This document shows positions 60,841 through 64,000 of a stretch of 64,000 nucleotides of DNA, piece by piece. Numbering within the stretch: position 1 is the stretch's first letter; each line of letters begins with the position of its first letter. The position numbers and the translations under genes were made by a program. Under the pieces are notes generated by a model. It was not told where the DNA came from and did no database searches. It worked only from the letters and a program-made list of their open reading frames with translations. This stretch comes from Oscillospiraceae bacterium (lineage in GTDB: Bacteria > Bacillota > Clostridia > Oscillospirales > Oscillospiraceae), in the NCBI GenBank assembly GCA_017527825.1, contig JAFXPO010000032.1, positions 1-64,000 of the forward strand, in the 5' to 3' direction.

Positions 60841-62580
60841 ATGGCGGACGAAGTCAAAACAGTTACCGACGAGAGCGCGGAGAGCGAGGGAAAAAACTTT
60901 ATCCACGCCTTCGTCGAGGAGGATATCGGCCCCGGCGGCCGCTTTGAGGGCAAGCAGGTACACACCCGCTTCCCGCCCGAACCGAACGGCTATCTGCACA
61001 TCGGTCACTGCAAGGCGCTGACCATCGACTTTGGCACGGCGGAGAAGTTCGGCGGCATCTGCAACCTGCGCATGGACGACACGAACCCCGCCAAGGAGGA
61101 CACCGAATACGTCGACGCGATTCAGGAGGACATTCACTGGCTGGGCTTCGACTGGGGCGACCGCTTCTTCTACGGCAGCGACTACTTCGAAAAGGACTAC
61201 GAGTACGCCGTGGAGCTCATTAAGAAGGGGCTTGCCTACGTCTGCGACCTGACGCCGGAGGAGTTCCGCGAGAACCGCGGCGACATCGGCAAGCCCGCCG
61301 TCTCGCCGTACCGTGACCGCGATATTGAGGAGAACCTTGACCTCTTTGAGCGCATGAAGAACGGCGAGTTCCCTGAGGGCAGCAGGACGCTTCGCGCGAA
61401 GATCGACCTCGCCTCCGGCAACTTCAACATGCGCGACCCGGTGCTCTACCGCATCCGTTACCTCGACCATCACCGTCAGGGCAAGAAGTGGAACATCTAC
61501 CCGATGTACGACTTCGCCCACCCGATTCAGGACGCGCTGGAGGGCATCACGCATTCGCTTTGCTCGCTGGAGTTTGAGGCGCACCGCCCGCTGTACGACT
61601 GGGTGGTGAGCAACGTCTCCATTCCGTACTACAAGCCGCGCCAGATCGAGTTCGCGCGGTTGGGCATCAACTATACGGTCATGTCCAAGCGCAAGCTGCG
61701 TCAGCTTGTCGAGCAGAACTATGTCTCCGGCTGGGACGATCCGCGGATGCCGACCCTCTGCGGTCTGCGCCGCCGCGGCTTCACCTCCGTGTCCATCCGC
61801 AACTTCTGCGAGCGCATCGGCGTGGCGAAGTCCGCGTCCACGGTGGAGTATAGCTTTTTGGAGCACTGCCTGCGTGAGGACCTCAACGAGCACGCGGAGC
61901 GCACCATGGCGGTGCTGCATCCGGTCAAGCTCATCATCACCAACTACCCTGAGGGCAGGAGCGAGACCTTCGAGGTTGAAAACAATCCCACCGATCCCGA
62001 ATCCGGCACGCACACCATCACGTTCTCCCGCGAGGCGTGGATCGAAGCGGACGACTTCATGGAGGTTCCGGTGCCGAAGTATAAGCGCCTGACCCCCAAC
62101 GGCGCGGAGTGCCGCCTCAAGGGCGCGTATCTGGTGCAGTGCACCGGCTGCAAGAAGGACGAGAACGGCAATGTCGTCGAGGTCTACGCCACCTACGACC
62201 CCGATTCCCGCGGTGGCGACCCCGCTGACGGGCGCAAGGTCAAGGGCGCGACGCTGCACTGGGTGGACGCCGCCACCGCCAGGGACGCCGAGGTGCGGCT
62301 TTACGACTACCTGTTCAGCGATCCCGCGCCGGACGGCCCGGACAAGAACTTCCTCGACTGTCTCAACCCCAACTCGCTGGAGGTGCTCACCGGCTGCAAG
62401 ATCGAGCCGGAGCTGGCGAAAGCCGCCGCGGAGTATGATAAGACAGAGAAGAAGGGCAAGACCGCGCCCACGTTCCAGTTCATGCGTCTCGGCTATTTCT
62501 GTCTGGACAGCAAGGATTCCAGCGCGGAGCACATCGTGTTCAACCGCAGCGTTTCTTTGAAGGATAGTTTCAAGAAGTAA
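60841..62580 (+). CDS. glnS: Glutaminyl-tRNA synthetase
   Basis: 579-residue class I synthetase charging tRNA-Gln directly. HIGH at residues 53-56 (PEPNGYLHIGH), MSKRK at 281-285, and the RFPPEPNG and RMDDTNPAKED segments that distinguish GlnRS from GluRS. AGAGAGGAAATCACT precedes ATG. Many Clostridia have gained GlnRS, probably by transfer, while others use GatCAB alone; both GltX and GlnRS are here, so tRNA-Gln need not go through transamidation. Followed by a small repeat protein with no obvious terminator in the 40-nt gap. Confidence 0.97.
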   Translation: MADEVKTVTDESAESEGKNFIHAFVEEDIGPGGRFEGKQVHTRFPPEPNGYLHIGHCKALTIDFGTAEKFGGICNLRMDDTNPAKEDTEYVDAIQEDIHWLGFDWGDRFFYGSDYFEKDYEYAVELIKKGLAYVCDLTPEEFRENRGDIGKPAVSPYRDRDIEENLDLFERMKNGEFPEGSRTLRAKIDLASGNFNMRDPVLYRIRYLDHHRQGKKWNIYPMYDFAHPIQDALEGITHSLCSLEFEAHRPLYDWVVSNVSIPYYKPRQIEFARLGINYTVMSKRKLRQLVEQNYVSGWDDPRMPTLCGLRRRGFTSVSIRNFCERIGVAKSASTVEYSFLEHCLREDLNEHAERTMAVLHPVKLIITNYPEGRSETFEVENNPTDPESGTHTITFSREAWIEADDFMEVPVPKYKRLTPNGAECRLKGAYLVQCTGCKKDENGNVVEVYATYDPDSRGGDPADGRKVKGATLHWVDAATARDAEVRLYDYLFSDPAPDGPDKNFLDCLNPNSLEVLTGCKIEPELAKAAAEYDKTEKKGKTAPTFQFMRLGYFCLDSKDSSAEHIVFNRSVSLKDSFKK

Positions 62581-62620
62581 CGAGCATACTAGCAAAAATC
62601 ATCCGAAAGGAGAACATACC

Positions 62621-62953
62621 ATGGATTTAAACGATCTCAAGGGCAAGGCGAAGGAAGCGCTGCGCGGCACCGATCTTGACGAGAAGGTTGGCGCGGCGGC
62701 GAAGCAGATGAAGGGCAAGGTGCAGGACGTGTTGGACAAGACGGACCTGGACGAAAAGATTCGCGCCGGCGCGGACAAGCTGCTGGAAAAGGCGGCGGAC
62801 GTCGACACGGACGCCCTCAAGGCGCATGTGCGCGAAAACGCCGACAAGCTCAAGGGCAAGGTGCAGGACGCGCTGGACAAGACCGACGTGGACGAGAAGG
62901 TCAAGGCGAAGGCGGAAGCGCTCAAGGACAAGATCAAGGAAAAGCTCGACTGA
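62621..62953 (+). CDS. Amphipathic-repeat helical protein, unknown
   Basis: 110 residues, all charged or small amphipathic residues, no signal or membrane segment. It is built from about four 23-24-residue units starting at residues 6, 30, 54 and 77, with consensus KGK-Q-L-KTD-DEK; unit 3 is degenerate. Units at 62708 and 62849 are also nearly identical at DNA level. The periodicity resembles apolipoprotein, LEA or YtxH/CsbD-like stress proteins, suggesting membrane-surface or polyphosphate-like polymer binding, but no function is known. CGAAAGGAGAACATACC gives a strong ribosome-binding site, and a terminator follows directly. Confidence 0.85.
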   Translation: MDLNDLKGKAKEALRGTDLDEKVGAAAKQMKGKVQDVLDKTDLDEKIRAGADKLLEKAADVDTDALKAHVRENADKLKGKVQDALDKTDVDEKVKAKAEALKDKIKEKLD

Positions 62954-62956
62954 CGG

Positions 62957-62989
62957 AAAAAACCGCTCCCGATCACGGGGGCGGTTTTC
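62957..62989. terminator. Bidirectional terminator
   Basis: A stem of AAAACCGC and GCGGTTTT extended by CCC/GGG with one mismatch (62957-62989), A- and T-rich flanks, between the repeat-protein gene and the convergent DUF1295 gene. Confidence 0.85.
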
Positions 62990-63775
62990 TTATGCAACCA
63001 GCCATTTGTATTTTTCAACACTGTAAAGCGGGATCAGCGGCACCATGATGGGCGTTTTCTTCACATACGCCTGATATTCCGGGTCGCTGCCATAGGTGCG
63101 GTTTTGCCGCATCTCCAGCCGCCGCGCCCCGCCGAACATGACGTAGATGATGCCAAGATAGCCTGTAAGCGCCGCGACCCACTGCCAGACGCTTTGCAGC
63201 ACGTTCACGCCGCCGACGAATACGCCCGTCCAGAACAGCATCTCACCGAAATAATTCGGGCAGCGCACGATGCGATACAGCCCTGTATCGACAAACCGGC
63301 GGGGGTTGACCTTCTTCGCCGCGTTCTTTTGAAGGTCAGCGGCGGATTCCACGATCAGCCCGCAAACGCTCACACCCAGCCCCACGAGCAGCATTGTGTC
63401 CGTTCCTGCGCCGTTTTGCAGCCGGAACAGAACGGGGGAGGTCTCGCAGGCATAGAGCAGCGCCGCGCTCACCCAGATGGAGACCTTCGCGATCAGCTTC
63501 ATGCCGTCGCCGGATTTGATCTCGGTTTTCATCTTGGCGTTGTAGGTGCTGCTTTTCCATTCGCGCAGCGCCAGATATCCGCCGAGGCGGCAGCCATAGA
63601 TCAGAAACAGCACGCAGGCAGCCAGCGTGCCGCCGTCACCAGGGAACATCACCAGCAGCGCCGCGCCGATGGCGGCGACGGAAAAGCCGTAGCCAATGGA
63701 GATGAACCAGACATACTTCTTGAAGCCGCAGGCGCTGAACGCCAGCGCTACGACAAATATCCAAAGAAAATTCAA
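62990..63775 (-). CDS. DUF1295 family membrane protein (steroid-5-alpha-reductase-like)
   Basis: 261 residues with about six membrane segments. The C-terminal GLYRIVRCPNYFGEMLFWTG motif is the DUF1295/isoprenylcysteine-methyltransferase-like fold signature, followed by EYQAYVKKTPIMVPLIP. Substrate unknown; possibly a lipid reductase or methyltransferase-like enzyme. Start: TTG at 63775, because GCAGGAGG lies nine bases ahead on the sense strand and the first membrane segment begins directly after; a longer frame to 63964 would run through the palindromic intergenic DNA and is rejected. Confidence 0.85.
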   Translation of the reverse strand: MNFLWIFVVALAFSACGFKKYVWFISIGYGFSVAAIGAALLVMFPGDGGTLAACVLFLIYGCRLGGYLALREWKSSTYNAKMKTEIKSGDGMKLIAKVSIWVSAALLYACETSPVLFRLQNGAGTDTMLLVGLGVSVCGLIVESAADLQKNAAKKVNPRRFVDTGLYRIVRCPNYFGEMLFWTGVFVGGVNVLQSVWQWVAALTGYLGIIYVMFGGARRLEMRQNRTYGSDPEYQAYVKKTPIMVPLIPLYSVEKYKWLVA

Positions 63776-63978
63776 GGGAAAACGCCTCCTGCATTTTGAT
63801 TTCGGACGACAGTATACCACAGGCGCGCAGCGCCGTTGTGGTATATGCAGTTTAATCAATATAATAGCCGCTTTGCGGCTATTATACCATATCTCCGACG
63901 CTTTGACAATCGAAAAACGAATATCCGGGAAACCGCCGTCATAGGATGAACCAACGAAAAACAAACGAGGGGTATTCT
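63776..63978. promoter_or_regulatory. Palindrome-rich divergent intergenic region
   Basis: Two hairpins sit between divergent genes. The first is TATACCACA-GGCGC-GCA-GCGCC-GT-TGTGGTATA (63813-63845). The second is a perfect 12-bp stem, TATAATAGCCGC with GCGGCTATTATA, loop TTT (63860-63886), which places a TATAAT on each strand. A plus-strand promoter TTGTGG-18-TATAAT (63836-63865) and TTGACA at 63903 are possible elements. Confidence 0.6.
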
Positions 63979-64000
63979 ATGGAAAAGAACTATGTGGAGC
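63979..64000 (+). CDS. Start of an unidentified gene (truncated by window)
   Basis: ATG at 63979 with GAGGGGTATTCT just ahead (good Shine-Dalgarno), encoding MEKNYVE before the window ends. Too short to identify. Confidence 0.55.

Noticed and set aside
63776..63964. 63-codon extension of the DUF1295 gene
   Set aside because: Reads through two hairpins and lacks a ribosome-binding site; TTG at 63775 has a strong one.

Overview
The window is a GC-rich stretch of bacterial chromosome from a Gram-positive, apparently endospore-forming member of the Clostridia (Bacillota). The pointers are a PolC-type DNA polymerase III, AddAB instead of RecBCD, RNase M5, a SpoIIM-family membrane protein, an S-layer-anchored giant surface protein, and the tig-clpP-clpX-lon-engB and frr-uppS-cdsA-dxr-rseP-ispG-polC gene orders. 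The composition suits the high-GC gut lineages (Oscillospirales or Christensenellales), but nothing here fixes the genus. No rRNA, tRNA, CRISPR array, insertion sequence, prophage or integrase was found. Almost all of the window is single-copy housekeeping DNA, densely packed and often translationally coupled through ATGA or 8-16 nt overlaps.

Layout. (1) 1-11355: the 3' part of a giant SLH-anchored exported protein (at least 3784 residues, true start outside the window) with Gly-rich, beta-solenoid-like, Ig-like, chitobiase-C-like, YDG/MBG-like, MucBP-like and InlB-like modules. It converges on enolase across two hairpins. (2) 11456-14955, minus strand: eno, then gltX coupled to a spoIIM-like gene. 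(3) 15094-19265: trpS, tagO/wecA, mnaA/wecB and a lipoprotein-carrier-like membrane-anchored protein, an operon that feeds wall-linked glycopolymer synthesis. (4) 19380-20383, minus strand: a compact three-gene cassette of small proteins of unknown function, divergent from nth. (5) 21191-24011: DUF378, DUF1015, ispE and a small membrane ORF. (6) 24012-32824: addB-addA-aroA-metallophosphoesterase, every junction overlapping. (7) 32898-42400: tig-clpP-clpX-lon-engB-pyrH followed by an exported clostripain-family peptidase. (8) 42448-44125, minus strand: a NodB deacetylase and a bactofilin. (9) 44299-47005: metY-metA-PPC-domain protein; MetA carries Glu111, so O-acetylhomoserine is the predicted link between the two enzymes. 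(10) 47071-56526: the lipid, isoprenoid and replication cluster frr-uppS-cdsA-dxr-rseP-ispG-polC. (11) 56654-62953: a small Xre-type regulator, comEC, holA, rnmV, glnS and an amphipathic-repeat protein. (12) 62990-64000: a DUF1295 membrane protein on the minus strand, a hairpin-rich intergenic region and the first codons of a further plus-strand gene.

Most genes serve translation (three aminoacyl-tRNA synthetases, frr, tig), proteolysis (ClpXP, Lon, RseP), envelope building (TagO, MnaA, UppS, CdsA, NodB, bactofilin) and MEP-pathway isoprenoids (ispE, dxr, ispG; uppS uses the product). The least explained material is the giant surface protein, the small-protein cassette at 19380-20383, the Lys/Ala/Pro-rich tail on trigger factor, the repeat tail on TagO, the four-repeat helical protein at 62621, and the palindromes controlling the regulator ahead of comEC. 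I found no clear defence or other complete novel system. The small-protein cassette is the best candidate for an undescribed one.
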